Positions 1 through 10,050 of a DNA stretch of 64,000 bases are shown piece after piece. Position 1 is the first letter of the stretch. Every line of letters begins with the position of its first letter. This DNA comes from Muribaculaceae bacterium (lineage in GTDB: Bacteria; Bacteroidota; Bacteroidia; Bacteroidales; Muribaculaceae), in assembly GCA_029060725.1 (NCBI GenBank), contig JAIDTL010000035.1, forward strand, positions 31,633 to 95,632. Reading direction: 5' to 3'. The notes under the pieces are model-generated. The model saw only the letters and a program-made list of their open reading frames with translations. It had not been told where the DNA came from and did not search any database. Position numbers and translations under genes: made by a program.

Positions 1-1
1 T

Positions 2-142
2 TATCATCAAACTGATAAGAAAAAGGGTTCAGCAACTGCTCTCAAAAATCAGATACTCGAACTCGAGCATACGCGTGAATGGCAGGCTGATCGTCTAAAA
101 AAAATGAGAAATACAATAATTACAGCTGAGCTTAACAAATAG
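2..142 (+). CDS. C-terminal fragment of an unidentified CDS entering from the left edge
   Basis: Open frame from base 2 (YHQTDKKKGSATALKNQILELEHTREWQADRLKKMRNTIITAELNK) ending in TAG at 140-142; too short to identify. Confidence 0.5.
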   Translation, partial: YHQTDKKKGSATALKNQILELEHTREWQADRLKKMRNTIITAELNK

Positions 143-211
143 TATTCTCCATCATATTTTTACAATTAAAAATTCATTACACCCTAAATCTCATTAGCCA
201 CTCTATCAAAT

Positions 212-1033
212 ATGGAGAATTACCACAGTCATACAGAGTTTTGTGATGCAAGGGCAAGTATGGCAGAAATAGCTGAATCTGCATATAAAGCAGGCTTTAA
301 AGTATGGGGAATTTCACCTCATAGTCCTATCTGTTGCCCATCCGGTGCTAATATGAAGTCGGAAGATATGGATGCTTTCTTATCAGAATCCAAAAGGCTT
401 AAGGGGGAATATGAAGGCAAGATGAAAGTCCTGACCGGAATGGAGATCGATTATATATCGGATACTTTCGGTCCAGATATGGAATATTTCAAATCGCTTC
501 CCCTCGATTATCGTATTGGTTCAGTGCATTTCGTTCGTACTAAAGATGGCAAACCGGTCGACGTCGATGGTCCGGCGGAAAGATTCCTGAAATATCTTGA
601 TTCTGAATATGATGGCGACTTGATTTACGTAGCCGAGACATATTTTGCTATGGAATTGGAGATGCTTGAGAAAGGTGGCTTTGACATCATCGGGCATCTT
701 GATAAGATAGGCGACAACGGCTCGCATGCTTGGAGTGAGCTCGAAGACCAAGTGTGGTATGCAGATTTAGTAGAAAAGGTTATAAAAAAGGCTGTTGAAA
801 AAGATATAATAATTGAAATAAATACTAAGAAATTCGAAACAAGCGGACGATTCTTCCCTGCCGAAAGATGGTGGCCACTTCTTAAGAAGTATGACGCAAA
901 ACTCGTATTAAGCACAGACGCCCATTATCCAGGCAAAGTAGCTTCCGGGTATAACGAAGCCTTCGACCGTCTCCGATCGAAGGGCATGCTTTCCCAACTT
1001 AAGATTATGACCAATTTCTTGGCAGAACGTTAA
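212..1033 (+). CDS. PHP-domain histidinol-phosphatase-like protein
   Basis: N-terminal [10 protein letters not shown] metal-binding motif, [16 protein letters not shown]; typical PHP/HisK layout, 273 aa. Confidence 0.85.
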   Translation: MENYHSHTEFCDARASMAEIAESAYKAGFKVWGISPHSPICCPSGANMKSEDMDAFLSESKRLKGEYEGKMKVLTGMEIDYISDTFGPDMEYFKSLPLDYRIGSVHFVRTKDGKPVDVDGPAERFLKYLDSEYDGDLIYVAETYFAMELEMLEKGGFDIIGHLDKIGDNGSHAWSELEDQVWYADLVEKVIKKAVEKDIIIEINTKKFETSGRFFPAERWWPLLKKYDAKLVLSTDAHYPGKVASGYNEAFDRLRSKGMLSQLKIMTNFLAER

Positions 1034-2613
1034 AATTCGGAGCTGAAATGGAATCTGATTTTGGGGAAGTCAGATTGAGCCATTTGTAAGACATAGTTGC
1101 TGTCGGCCAAGAAGACGTCGCGACCGTCTTTGTCTTTTGCCATAAATTGGTATTTACGCTTTTTGAAGGCGTTTAGCTCTTCTTGGTCGTCGCTTTCAAT
1201 CCAACATGCTTTGTATAAGCTAATGGGTTCCCAACGGCATTGAGCTCCGTATTCATGTAGCAGACGGTATTGGATCACTTCAAACTGAAGTTGACCGACA
1301 GTTCCAATAATCTTGCGACCATTGAACTGATTTGTAAACATCTGAGCTACACCTTCATCCATCAGCTGGTTGATACCCTTGTCAAGCTGTTTTGCCTTCA
1401 TTGGATCGGCATTTTCAAGATACTTGAACATTTCAGGTGAGAAGGATGGGAGTCCCTTGAAATGTAGATTTTCGCCTGATGTCAATGTGTCGCCTATCTT
1501 AAAGTTGCCTGTATCCGGAATACCTACAATGTCTCCGGGAAATGCTTCATCTACAATATTTTTCTTCTGAGCCATGAAGGCAGTAGGAGCAGCAAACTTC
1601 ATCATCTTGTTGTGGCGCACATGCTTGTAGTTGACATTGCGTTCAAACTTTCCACTACATATCTTGACAAAAGCAATGCAGCTGCGGTGATTGGGATCCA
1701 TATTGGCATGAATCTTAAAGACAAAGCCTGTGAATCCTTCTTCTTTGGGATCGACTGTTCGTTCTTCTGCATCTATTGGAAGAGGGGCTGGAGCTATTTC
1801 GCAAAAACAGTCAAGAAGTTCTTTCACACCAAATGTATTGAGTGCAGAACCAAAAAATACAGGTGCGACTTCACCACGCAGATATGCCTCTTTGTCAAAT
1901 TCAGGATATACACCCTCTATGAGTTCAAGATCTTCTCGAAGCTTTTCTGCATCGGCTTTTCCTACGAGTTCATCTACTATCGGAGAGTTTACATCTTCAA
2001 TTTCAACGCGTTCGCTAATAGTCTGTTTTGATGGAGTGAAAAGATCGAGACCATGCTCGTAGATATTATAGACACCCTTGAATTTCTCACCAATGTTAAT
2101 AGGCCATGAAAGAGGACGGACAGAAATCTTTAGCTCCTGTTCAAGTTCGTCGAGAATGTCAAAAGGATCACGTCCTTCTCGGTCAAGTTTATTTACAAAA
2201 ATGATGACAGGAGTCTTGCGCATACGGCATACTTCCATCAGTCGCCTCGTCTGAGTTTCCACACCTTTGGCTACGTCGACTACAATAATAACTGAGTCAA
2301 CCGCTGTCAATGTGCGGAAAGTGTCTTCTGCAAAGTCTTGGTGGCCCGGGGTGTCAAGGATATTGATTTTATAATCCTTGTAATTAAAACCCATTACCGA
2401 GGTAGCAACCGATATACCACGCTGCTTCTCGATTTCCATCCAGTCTGACGTTGCTGTCTTTTTTATCTTGTTGCTTTTTACTGCGCCTGCGACATGAATT
2501 GCTCCACCGAAAAGAAGAAGTTTTTCGGTGAGGGTGGTTTTGCCGGCATCAGGGTGTGAAATGATCGCGAAAGTGCGACGGCGTGCTATTTCTTTATTTA
2601 GTTCTTCAGACAT
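1030..2613 (-). CDS. prfC: Peptide chain release factor 3
   Basis: GTPase motifs [39 protein letters not shown]; 527 aa RF3 architecture. Confidence 0.96.
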   Translation of the reverse strand: MSEELNKEIARRRTFAIISHPDAGKTTLTEKLLLFGGAIHVAGAVKSNKIKKTATSDWMEIEKQRGISVATSVMGFNYKDYKINILDTPGHQDFAEDTFRTLTAVDSVIIVVDVAKGVETQTRRLMEVCRMRKTPVIIFVNKLDREGRDPFDILDELEQELKISVRPLSWPINIGEKFKGVYNIYEHGLDLFTPSKQTISERVEIEDVNSPIVDELVGKADAEKLREDLELIEGVYPEFDKEAYLRGEVAPVFFGSALNTFGVKELLDCFCEIAPAPLPIDAEERTVDPKEEGFTGFVFKIHANMDPNHRSCIAFVKICSGKFERNVNYKHVRHNKMMKFAAPTAFMAQKKNIVDEAFPGDIVGIPDTGNFKIGDTLTSGENLHFKGLPSFSPEMFKYLENADPMKAKQLDKGINQLMDEGVAQMFTNQFNGRKIIGTVGQLQFEVIQYRLLHEYGAQCRWEPISLYKACWIESDDQEELNAFKKRKYQFMAKDKDGRDVFLADSNYVLQMAQSDFPKIRFHFSSEF

Positions 2614-2616
2614 GGC

Positions 2617-3165
2617 TTATTCAAGATCAAGCTCGTTGTTGTAGTCTTTTTTATAATATTGGGCGAGAGTTCCGAGGAAATGAGAAATATCATTGGCTGC
2701 TTGGAGCGTTTCATTTGAAATTTCTTTACCTTGAATTTTCAGCATAAGTATGCCGTAAAGAAAATTGAACAGTGTCTCCATTTCACCTGCCTTGTTTTCA
2801 CCTGCTCTTGCACGGAGTTCTACGATCAGTGGTAACACCTTATAATATTCAGAAGCATATTTAGCATATTTCGGATCTTTTACAAGGCGTGCATTGAGGT
2901 CGTCAAGGGCTATTATGACATTTTTGTTGATCTGAAGGTGACCTTTCTCTACAACTCCTTCTCTGCGCATCATATCAATGAGGGATTCATACCATTCAGT
3001 CATCTCCTTGCGTTGCTCTTCTGAGAGATCTTCGTGCTTATTCACTATATTTTCTTCTATGCGGTCAAGGTCAAGGCCAAAAGCCCTGATCAGATCTTCG
3101 ATCTGCCACATATAGAGCAGATATTCCGCAATATTTTCTCTTTTTTTCTGTGAAGCTGTAATCAT
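2617..3165 (-). CDS. DUF4924 family protein
   Basis: 182 aa, IAEYLLYMWQIEDLIRAF N-terminus typical of this Bacteroidota family; follows a -7-like box. Confidence 0.7.
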   Translation of the reverse strand: MITASQKKRENIAEYLLYMWQIEDLIRAFGLDLDRIEENIVNKHEDLSEEQRKEMTEWYESLIDMMRREGVVEKGHLQINKNVIIALDDLNARLVKDPKYAKYASEYYKVLPLIVELRARAGENKAGEMETLFNFLYGILMLKIQGKEISNETLQAANDISHFLGTLAQYYKKDYNNELDLE

Positions 3166-3168
3166 AGT

Positions 3169-3177
3169 GCAAAATTA
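3169..3177 (-). promoter_or_regulatory. Bacteroidota-type -7 box (TAATTTTGC) upstream of the DUF4924 gene
   Basis: Plus strand GCAAAATTA, just upstream of the start at 3165. Confidence 0.45.
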
Positions 3178-3314
3178 CAAAAATTCAACTTATTGTGCAA
3201 TTTTTAATGATAGATTTTAATTTTCTATTGTTATATAATTGTATACTATTCTGCAATTTTATTCAATATTATGCATATTGCTTTATAAATATTCACTTTT
3301 TGAAAACAGTCATT

Positions 3315-4676
3315 ATGGATTCGAAGAAATTTCTTCTGCAAGAAAAAGATATACCGACTGCATGGTATAATATCGTTGCAGATATGCCGATAAAGCCGCA
3401 GCCAATGATCAATCCGGCTACCGGCGAGCCTCTAAAAGCTGAAGACTTGATGCCACTTTTCTCAAAAGAGGCTTCTCTTCAAGAGATGAACTCAACCGAT
3501 AGGTTTATTGAGATTCCTGAAGAGGTGAGAGAAATGTATAAGATCTATCGTCCTACGCCACTCGTTAGGGCAAGGGGGCTTGAAAAAGCACTTAACACAA
3601 AAGCACATATTTATTTTAAGAATGAAAGTGTAAGTCCTGTAGGAAGCCACAAGCTTAATTCTGCCATTCCTCAGGCATATTTCTGCAAAAGGGAGGGGGT
3701 TACGAATATCACAACAGAGACCGGTGCAGGACAATGGGGAGCAGCACTATCCCTTGCAGCTAAACATTTTGGTCTTAATCTTGCTGTGTATATGGTAAAG
3801 GTGTCTTTCAATCAGAAACCATATCGCAGATCTATTATGCAGACTTATGGAGCCGAAGTGATAGCCTCGCCATCTATGTCTACTAAAGCCGGACGCAAGA
3901 TAATAACTGAAAATCCGACATATCAAGGTTCACTGGGAACTGCAATCTCTGAGGCTGTTGAACTCGCAATGTCAACAGAAAACTGTAAGTATGTACTTGG
4001 ATCTGTATTAAACCATGTGGCACTGCATCAGACCGTAATTGGTCTTGAGGCTGAAAAACAGATGGAGATGGCAGGGGAGTACCCCGATGTTGTGATTGGA
4101 TGCTTTGGTGGTGGAAGTAATTTCTCAGGCATTTCATTCCCATTCATGCGCCATAATTTCAGTGGAGAGCGTAATACCCGTTTTATTGCGGCAGAACCGG
4201 AGTCTTGTCCGAAACTGACACGCGGAAAACTACGCTATGATTTTGGTGATGAGGCAGGATATACCCCAATGATTCCTATGTATACTCTCGGTCATGATTT
4301 TGCACCTGCCAATATTCATGCCGGAGGTCTCCGCTATCATGGAGCCGGCTCTGTGGTAAGCCAGCTTAAGAGTCAGGACCTTATCGAGGCTGTAGATATA
4401 CATCAACTTGAGACATTTGCAGCAGCAACACTGTTTGCTCAGACTGAGGGAATCATTCCTGCTCCTGAAAGTTCTCATGCAATTGCAGCTGCTATCCGTG
4501 AGGCTAAAAAAGCAAATGAAGAAGGTACAGCACCTGTGATTCTCTTCAATTTATCAGGACATGGACTTATTGATATGGCAGCCTACGATAGCTATATCTC
4601 AGGCGATCTCACTAATTATCACGTATCAGATGAAATGATTGAAAAGAACACTCAAAATCTGAAAAAAGTGAAATAA
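3315..4676 (+). CDS. trpB: TrpB2-type tryptophan synthase beta chain-like PLP enzyme
   Basis: ORF track begins at 3195, but the likely start is ATG 3315 (MDSKKFLLQEKDIPTAWYN). Contains YRPTPLVRA, SHKLNSA, TETGAGQWG, CFGGGSNF, LSGHG. Confidence 0.9.
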   Translation: MDSKKFLLQEKDIPTAWYNIVADMPIKPQPMINPATGEPLKAEDLMPLFSKEASLQEMNSTDRFIEIPEEVREMYKIYRPTPLVRARGLEKALNTKAHIYFKNESVSPVGSHKLNSAIPQAYFCKREGVTNITTETGAGQWGAALSLAAKHFGLNLAVYMVKVSFNQKPYRRSIMQTYGAEVIASPSMSTKAGRKIITENPTYQGSLGTAISEAVELAMSTENCKYVLGSVLNHVALHQTVIGLEAEKQMEMAGEYPDVVIGCFGGGSNFSGISFPFMRHNFSGERNTRFIAAEPESCPKLTRGKLRYDFGDEAGYTPMIPMYTLGHDFAPANIHAGGLRYHGAGSVVSQLKSQDLIEAVDIHQLETFAAATLFAQTEGIIPAPESSHAIAAAIREAKKANEEGTAPVILFNLSGHGLIDMAAYDSYISGDLTNYHVSDEMIEKNTQNLKKVK

Positions 4677-4701
4677 AGAAAGAGGTATCCAACGACTTGG
4701 T

Positions 4702-4726
4702 AGGGACGCACGGCTCGTGCGTCCTT
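4702..4726. repeat. Hairpin repeat GGACGCACG-gct-CGTGCGTCC
   Basis: Perfect 9-bp inverted repeat with 3-nt loop in the convergent trpB/serA intergenic region. Confidence 0.8.
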
Positions 4727-4752
4727 TAATTTTGAATAATTAGAGCATAAAA

Positions 4753-4777
4753 AAGGACACACGATTCGTGCGTCCTT
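4753..4777. repeat. Second hairpin of the same family, AAGGACACACG-att-CGTGCGTCCTT
   Basis: 11-bp stem with one mismatch; shares the GGAC.CACG..CGTGCGTCC core with 4702-4726. Confidence 0.75.
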
Positions 4778-4801
4778 ATAATGTTATTGGGTAAAATAAC
4801 G

Positions 4802-5719
4802 TTATTTGTTAACTTGGTATTTGTTCCACCCATCTTTGAGATAGGCGAGGACTTGCTCAGCAGCGGCAACACCGGCGTTGAAATTGGCTTCTGCAGTTTG
4901 AGCTCCCATTTTCTTTGGAGTGAAGAATACGCGGGCTCCAAATTTCTTTTCAAATTCTTCAGCTGCATCAGGCTTGATATCGCTGACATAGCGAAGATCA
5001 GGACGTTCTTCAAGAGCCTTGATCAGACCCTCTTCATCTATTACTTCCTTACGTGCTGTATTGACAAGGACACCACCTTTAGGCATTTTCATCACGAGAT
5101 CATAACCTATACTTTTCTTTGTCTCTGCAGTAGCGGGAATATGTAGCGATACAAAATCATTTTCCGAGAATAGAGCATCTACGTCATGCACCGGACGAAC
5201 ACCTTCAGCTTCCATGACTGCATCATCAACAAATTTGTCGAGAGCGGAGATCTTCATACCGAATCCTTTGGCAATTCTTGCAACGTTTCTGCCTACTTGA
5301 CCGAAAGCATAAATACCAAGGTTTTTATCTTTCAATTCAGAACCGGATTTGCCATTATATTGGTTGCGGCACATCATAACTACCATTCCGAATACGAGTT
5401 CTGCAACGGCATTAGAGTTCTGTCCGGGAGTGTTCATGACGCAAATGCCATGTTTTGTAGCAGCTTCGAGGTCTATATTGTCATAGCCAGCGCCGGCTCT
5501 TACGATGACTTTCAGTTTTGGAGCAGCCTCCATAACTTCATCATCTACTTTGTCGCTTCTGACGATAAGACCTTCTACATCCTTTACCGCTTCAATGAGA
5601 TCTTCGCGTGTTCCCATCTCGACGAGTTTCAGTTCATTGCCACTTGCATTGACGGTATTGGCGATAGCCTTAACCGCATCTTTTGCAAAGGGCTTTTCAG
5701 TGAAAACTAATACTTTCAT
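4802..5719 (-). CDS. serA: D-3-phosphoglycerate dehydrogenase
   Basis: 2-hydroxyacid dehydrogenase signatures (RAGAGYDNIDLEAATKHGICVMNTPGQNSNAVAEL, LGIYAFGQVGRNVA); next to serC. Confidence 0.9.
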   Translation of the reverse strand: MKVLVFTEKPFAKDAVKAIANTVNASGNELKLVEMGTREDLIEAVKDVEGLIVRSDKVDDEVMEAAPKLKVIVRAGAGYDNIDLEAATKHGICVMNTPGQNSNAVAELVFGMVVMMCRNQYNGKSGSELKDKNLGIYAFGQVGRNVARIAKGFGMKISALDKFVDDAVMEAEGVRPVHDVDALFSENDFVSLHIPATAETKKSIGYDLVMKMPKGGVLVNTARKEVIDEEGLIKALEERPDLRYVSDIKPDAAEEFEKKFGARVFFTPKKMGAQTAEANFNAGVAAAEQVLAYLKDGWNKYQVNK

Positions 5720-5740
5720 AGTAGTGAAAAGAGATTTTTA

Positions 5741-6811
5741 TTAATGAAGGGATTCGAACTCATGCATGCATTCGATAAGAGCATCTACAGATTCCATTGG
5801 CAGAGCGTTGTAGAGGGAAGCGCGGAAGCCGCCTACGTCGCGATGGCCCTTGATGCCCATCATGCCTTTGGAAGTAGCGAAGTCAATGAATTCTTTTTCG
5901 AGTTCTGCATATTCAGGCTTCATTACGAAGCAAACATTCATGATAGAACGTGATGCCTTATCTTGCACTGTAGCCACAAACATCTTGCTTGAGTCGATAG
6001 CCTCATACAGTTTCTCTGCCTTTGCGATATCCATCTTCTCGATTTCTCTAATACCACCTAAGCTCTTGTAGTATTTAAGAGTCTGGAGTGCGGCGAAGAT
6101 AGGAAGCACAGGAGGCGTATTGAACATAGAGCCCTTGTCAACGTGTGTCTTATATTTAAGCATCGTTGGGATTACGCGACTTACTTTGTCGAGAGCAGCA
6201 TCTTTAATAATGCAGATAGTCACTCCAGAAGGTGCGAGATTCTTTTGAGCGCCGGCGTAAATGAGATCGTATTTGCTTACGTCGACAGGACGAGAGAAAA
6301 TATCAGAACTCATGTCGCATATCATTGGAACGGAAACTTCAGGATCTTTGCGGATTTCAGTTCCGTAGATAGTATTGTTGGATGTATAGTGGAAATAGTC
6401 GACGTCTGAAGGAACTGTCCAACCGGTTGGAATCACAGTATATTTGGAATCTTTTCCGGAAGCAACCACATCTACTTCGCCAAAGAGTTTTGCCTCCTTG
6501 ATTGCTTTTGAAGCCCAAACTCCGGTGTCAAGATATGCAGCTTTTGTGTTGAGGAAGTTCATTGGAGCCATTGCAAACTGAAGGCTTGCACCGCCACCGA
6601 GGAAGAGTACACTATATCCTTCTGGCACTTCGAGGAGCTCTTTTACCAGAGCTACCGCCTCGTCAACGACTGCTTGGAATTGTTTGCTACGGTGAGAGAT
6701 CTCGAGGATTGAGAGACCCATGTCTGCAAAGTCAAGAATCGCGTCAGCAGTGTTCTTGATGGTGTACTGGCTCAATATTGATGGGCCGGCGTAGAAATTG
6801 TGTTTCTTCAT
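5741..6811 (-). CDS. serC: Phosphoserine aminotransferase
   Basis: [57 protein letters not shown]-lysine region. Confidence 0.95.
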   Translation of the reverse strand: MKKHNFYAGPSILSQYTIKNTADAILDFADMGLSILEISHRSKQFQAVVDEAVALVKELLEVPEGYSVLFLGGGASLQFAMAPMNFLNTKAAYLDTGVWASKAIKEAKLFGEVDVVASGKDSKYTVIPTGWTVPSDVDYFHYTSNNTIYGTEIRKDPEVSVPMICDMSSDIFSRPVDVSKYDLIYAGAQKNLAPSGVTICIIKDAALDKVSRVIPTMLKYKTHVDKGSMFNTPPVLPIFAALQTLKYYKSLGGIREIEKMDIAKAEKLYEAIDSSKMFVATVQDKASRSIMNVCFVMKPEYAELEKEFIDFATSKGMMGIKGHRDVGGFRASLYNALPMESVDALIECMHEFESLH

Positions 6812-6877
6812 CTTTATAGGTTTTAGATGTATATATGTTTACTAACTCTAAGAAAGAACATGTTGCAGTTCTATGAT

Positions 6878-6886
6878 GCAAATTTA
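6878..6886 (-). promoter_or_regulatory. Putative -7 box (TAAATTTGC) for serC-serA
   Basis: Plus strand GCAAATTTA about 70 bp upstream of serC. Confidence 0.4.
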
Positions 6887-6968
6887 ATAAATTAATATCA
6901 AAATGCCAACTTTTAAGGTAAATTTTATGCTATGACCATGCATTATAATATATAATTGTCCGTTTCCC

Positions 6969-8354
6969 TCAGATGATTTGCTGTTTAAGCTTTTCCACAT
7001 ACTCATCTATGCGATGAAGTTCAGCCGGAATATCTATCTCTTGAGGGCAATGATGGACACACTTTCGGCATCCTATGCAGTGGCTCGCTTGCCGCAGCTT
7101 CGGGACTGACCTGTCATATCCTACGAGAAATGCACGGCGTGCTTCAGCATATTTAGGCGATTGCTTTGAAGTCGGGATATTATCTTCGTTGACACACTTA
7201 TTATAATGCAGTAGATTGGCAGGAATATCAATGCCATACGGACACGGCATGCAATATTTACAATCGTTGCAAGGCACCGTAGGATATTGTTTCATAATGT
7301 CTGCTGTCTCCTGAAGAAAAACCAAATCTTCTTCTGTAAGGGGATTGAGTGGACTATATGTATGGATATTATCTTCAAGATGCTCCATATAGGTCATACC
7401 ACTCAATACAGTTAATACGTCAGGGTGTGTACCCGCAAAACGAAATGCCCATGAAGCCACACTCTCCTCAGGATTGCGCTGCTTGAGTCTGTTGGCTATA
7501 TGATCCGGCACTTTTGAAAGTCTGCCTCCGAGCAGAGGCTCCATGATCACTGCAGGTATTTCTCGCTTTGCCAGCTCTTGATAGAGATAATTAGCATTAG
7601 TGCTTAATGGTTCTTCTTCAGCTGTATGTTTCCAATCCATATAGTTAAGCTGAATCTGAACGAAATCCCATTTATACTCATCATGCTTAGATAGAAGATA
7701 GTCGAATACTTCTATGTCTCCATGATAAGAGAATCCAAGATTTTTGATCCTTCCCGCTTCTCTCTCTTTCATGAGGAAATCAAGAATTCCATTGTCAAAG
7801 TATCTTTGATTTAAAGTTTCCAATCCTCCGCCTCCTACCGCGTGGAGAAGCATATAATCGATATAATCAGTTTGGAGTTCCTTCATCGAGTTCTTATACA
7901 TTTCGATGGAGGCTTCTCTTGATTGGGTTGCAGGGTTAAAGTTGGAGAGTTTTGTAGCTATATAATAGCTTTCGCGGGGATGACGGCTCAATGCGATTCC
8001 GGTTGCTTTTTCTGATTTCCCTTGGCAATATACAGGAGATGTATCGAAATAGTTTACGCCGTTTTCAAGAGCTGTGTCTACAAGACGGTTCACCATTTCC
8101 TGGTCTATCTCCTCTTCGCCTTCTGCTCCCCCTTCGACGGGCTTAGTTGGCCATCTCATACACCCATACCCTAAAATTGATACCTTTTCTCCGGTTTTGG
8201 GATTAGTACGATAGGTCATCTCTCCTTCCTTCAGATCAGGAGAAGCAGAAACCGCTTTAGTGGCATTTTTACATCCGGCTAAAGTAAGACTTGCAACGGA
8301 AGTGCCGATTCCGAGTCGCTTAAGGAAACCGCGACGGCTTATGTTATTATTCAT
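6969..8354 (-). CDS. Tat-signal, lipobox-bearing aldo/keto reductase with C-terminal 2x[4Fe-4S] ferredoxin domain
   Basis: MNNNISRRGFLKRLGIGTSVASLTLAGC (twin-Arg plus LAGC), AKR motifs (YFDTSPVY, GFSYHG), clusters CNDCKYCMPCPYGI and CIGCRKCVHHCPQEI. Confidence 0.88.
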   Translation of the reverse strand: MNNNISRRGFLKRLGIGTSVASLTLAGCKNATKAVSASPDLKEGEMTYRTNPKTGEKVSILGYGCMRWPTKPVEGGAEGEEEIDQEMVNRLVDTALENGVNYFDTSPVYCQGKSEKATGIALSRHPRESYYIATKLSNFNPATQSREASIEMYKNSMKELQTDYIDYMLLHAVGGGGLETLNQRYFDNGILDFLMKEREAGRIKNLGFSYHGDIEVFDYLLSKHDEYKWDFVQIQLNYMDWKHTAEEEPLSTNANYLYQELAKREIPAVIMEPLLGGRLSKVPDHIANRLKQRNPEESVASWAFRFAGTHPDVLTVLSGMTYMEHLEDNIHTYSPLNPLTEEDLVFLQETADIMKQYPTVPCNDCKYCMPCPYGIDIPANLLHYNKCVNEDNIPTSKQSPKYAEARRAFLVGYDRSVPKLRQASHCIGCRKCVHHCPQEIDIPAELHRIDEYVEKLKQQII

Positions 8355-8368
8355 ATTTCTTATTTTGG

Positions 8369-9901
8369 TCAGATGATTCGGTGATTTTCATGTCCTTCTA
8401 CGTAGATAGCACTGAAAGGTCGTGCCGGACAAAGATTTTCGCATGCTCCGCAACCTATACATCTCTCAGTGTTGACAGTCGGTATCATGTGTCCGTTTTT
8501 GTATTCTACCATTGTTATAGCTCCGGTAGGGCAGTGGCGTGCACAGTTCCCACATTCTACATCATCTGTGATAGGCACACAGTTTGATTTCACCCATACA
8601 GCATGTCCAATTTGAATAGATGATTTTTCAGCGATGTCTAACGGACGAATAGCACCAGTCGGGCATACGTCTGAACAGCGTGTGCACTCAGGTCTGCAAT
8701 ATCCGTTTTCGTATGAAGATTCCGGTTGCATAAAGTTTTCAATGTCTGTCATCGGACGTAATACTCCATTAGGACAGGCTGAAATGCAAAGCTGGCAAGC
8801 AGTGCAATGATCATTAAGGTTTCGCAAGCTTATAGCTCCCGGAGGTGCGATGCGGGTCTTTCGGTTAGGTTTCTTTTTGTCTTCGATGACAGCGAGTCCG
8901 CCATCAAAAGTCTTATCTGCTGCTGAGAGGGCTGCCGAAGTGCCTAATATGGCAGCCGAGGTAATGAATTGGCGTCGTGAACCATCTATTTTCTCATTTG
9001 CCTGATGGGCATTTGCAGCTTTTAGTCCTACATATTTATAAGACAATGCCCCTTTATTGCATTTTCCTATGCAATCGAAGCAGGACACACAGCGCGAGTA
9101 ATCTATATTATGATTTGGGATGTCGATACAAGATGCTTTGCAATTGCGTGAACAAAGCTTACAGTCTACACATTTCGACTTGTCGATGACAATGCGAAAT
9201 AATGCGAAGCGTGAGAAGAAGCCAAGTACGGTACCGACCGGACAGATTGTATTGCAATAAGTTCTGCCATTTCTCCAGGCAAGAATTGCCAAAACTATTA
9301 GAGTTATGCCTGCTACGATAAGAACACCATATCCGTATTGCCAATATTCCACTTGATAGAAAGCGTAACTATTTCGTTGTTCTGCCCAAGTGGCAAGAAG
9401 ATTATTCCCCCAGATCCATATCGGTTTCAAAAGACTTGAAGCAATTCTGCCGTATGCGCTATATGGAGCAAGAAGTGCAACCATTGAATTAATGCCTAAA
9501 ATGATTGCAATCAGCATAATCCCAAGAAATGTATATCTGAGGATATTTAAAGGTTTTGAATACGAATATCTATTTTTTTTAGCTTTCTTTCCTGCCCATC
9601 CAAATCCGTCTTGCAGGATTCCCAATGGGCATATCACAGAGCAATAAAGCCGTCCGAAAAGCAATGTAAGAATTATAAGTCCTATTATAACAAGTACATT
9701 CAAAGACAGGATGGCAGGGAGAAACTGAATTTTTGCCATCCATCCGAAGATGGAATGCCATGTACCCGTAAAGTCTAAAAATAAAGGTGTTATCAAAAGA
9801 ATGCTTATTAAGGCAAGTATTATTCTGATATTCCTTAAAGGTGTCTTTATAGAATCTCTTTTTGTTGATTTTTTTGTCGCTGACTTTTCGTTTTTATTCA
9901 T
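8369..9901 (-). CDS. NapH/NapG-like polytopic 4Fe-4S protein
   Basis: N-terminal membrane region with CPLGILQDGFGW and CPVGTVLGFF (NapH/CcoG-like), internal SRRQFITSAAILGTSAALSA segment, then several CxxCxxCxxxCP motifs. Confidence 0.82.
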   Translation of the reverse strand: MNKNEKSATKKSTKRDSIKTPLRNIRIILALISILLITPLFLDFTGTWHSIFGWMAKIQFLPAILSLNVLVIIGLIILTLLFGRLYCSVICPLGILQDGFGWAGKKAKKNRYSYSKPLNILRYTFLGIMLIAIILGINSMVALLAPYSAYGRIASSLLKPIWIWGNNLLATWAEQRNSYAFYQVEYWQYGYGVLIVAGITLIVLAILAWRNGRTYCNTICPVGTVLGFFSRFALFRIVIDKSKCVDCKLCSRNCKASCIDIPNHNIDYSRCVSCFDCIGKCNKGALSYKYVGLKAANAHQANEKIDGSRRQFITSAAILGTSAALSAADKTFDGGLAVIEDKKKPNRKTRIAPPGAISLRNLNDHCTACQLCISACPNGVLRPMTDIENFMQPESSYENGYCRPECTRCSDVCPTGAIRPLDIAEKSSIQIGHAVWVKSNCVPITDDVECGNCARHCPTGAITMVEYKNGHMIPTVNTERCIGCGACENLCPARPFSAIYVEGHENHRII

Positions 9902-9991
9902 ATAGTGTTCCTTGTGTTAGGAGATAATTTTAATGATTTTTCTATGGCAAAATTAATAAAAAATCTATAAAAACCAAAATCTTGAGTAAAA

Positions 9992-10022
9992 ATAGGGGAT
10001 AATTTAAAATAATTATCCCCGG
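9992..10022 (-). terminator. Hairpin downstream of the GH43 gene
   Basis: GGGGATAATT-TAAAAT-AATTATCCCC perfect 10-bp stem, T-rich on the minus strand after the stem. Confidence 0.6.
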
Positions 10023-10050
10023 TTGATTTCATTAATAAAGTGGAAAATGC

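Noticed and set aside
4702-4777. CRISPR array
   Set aside because: Only two units, each itself a hairpin, with different loops and flanks and no regular repeat-spacer periodicity or cas genes.
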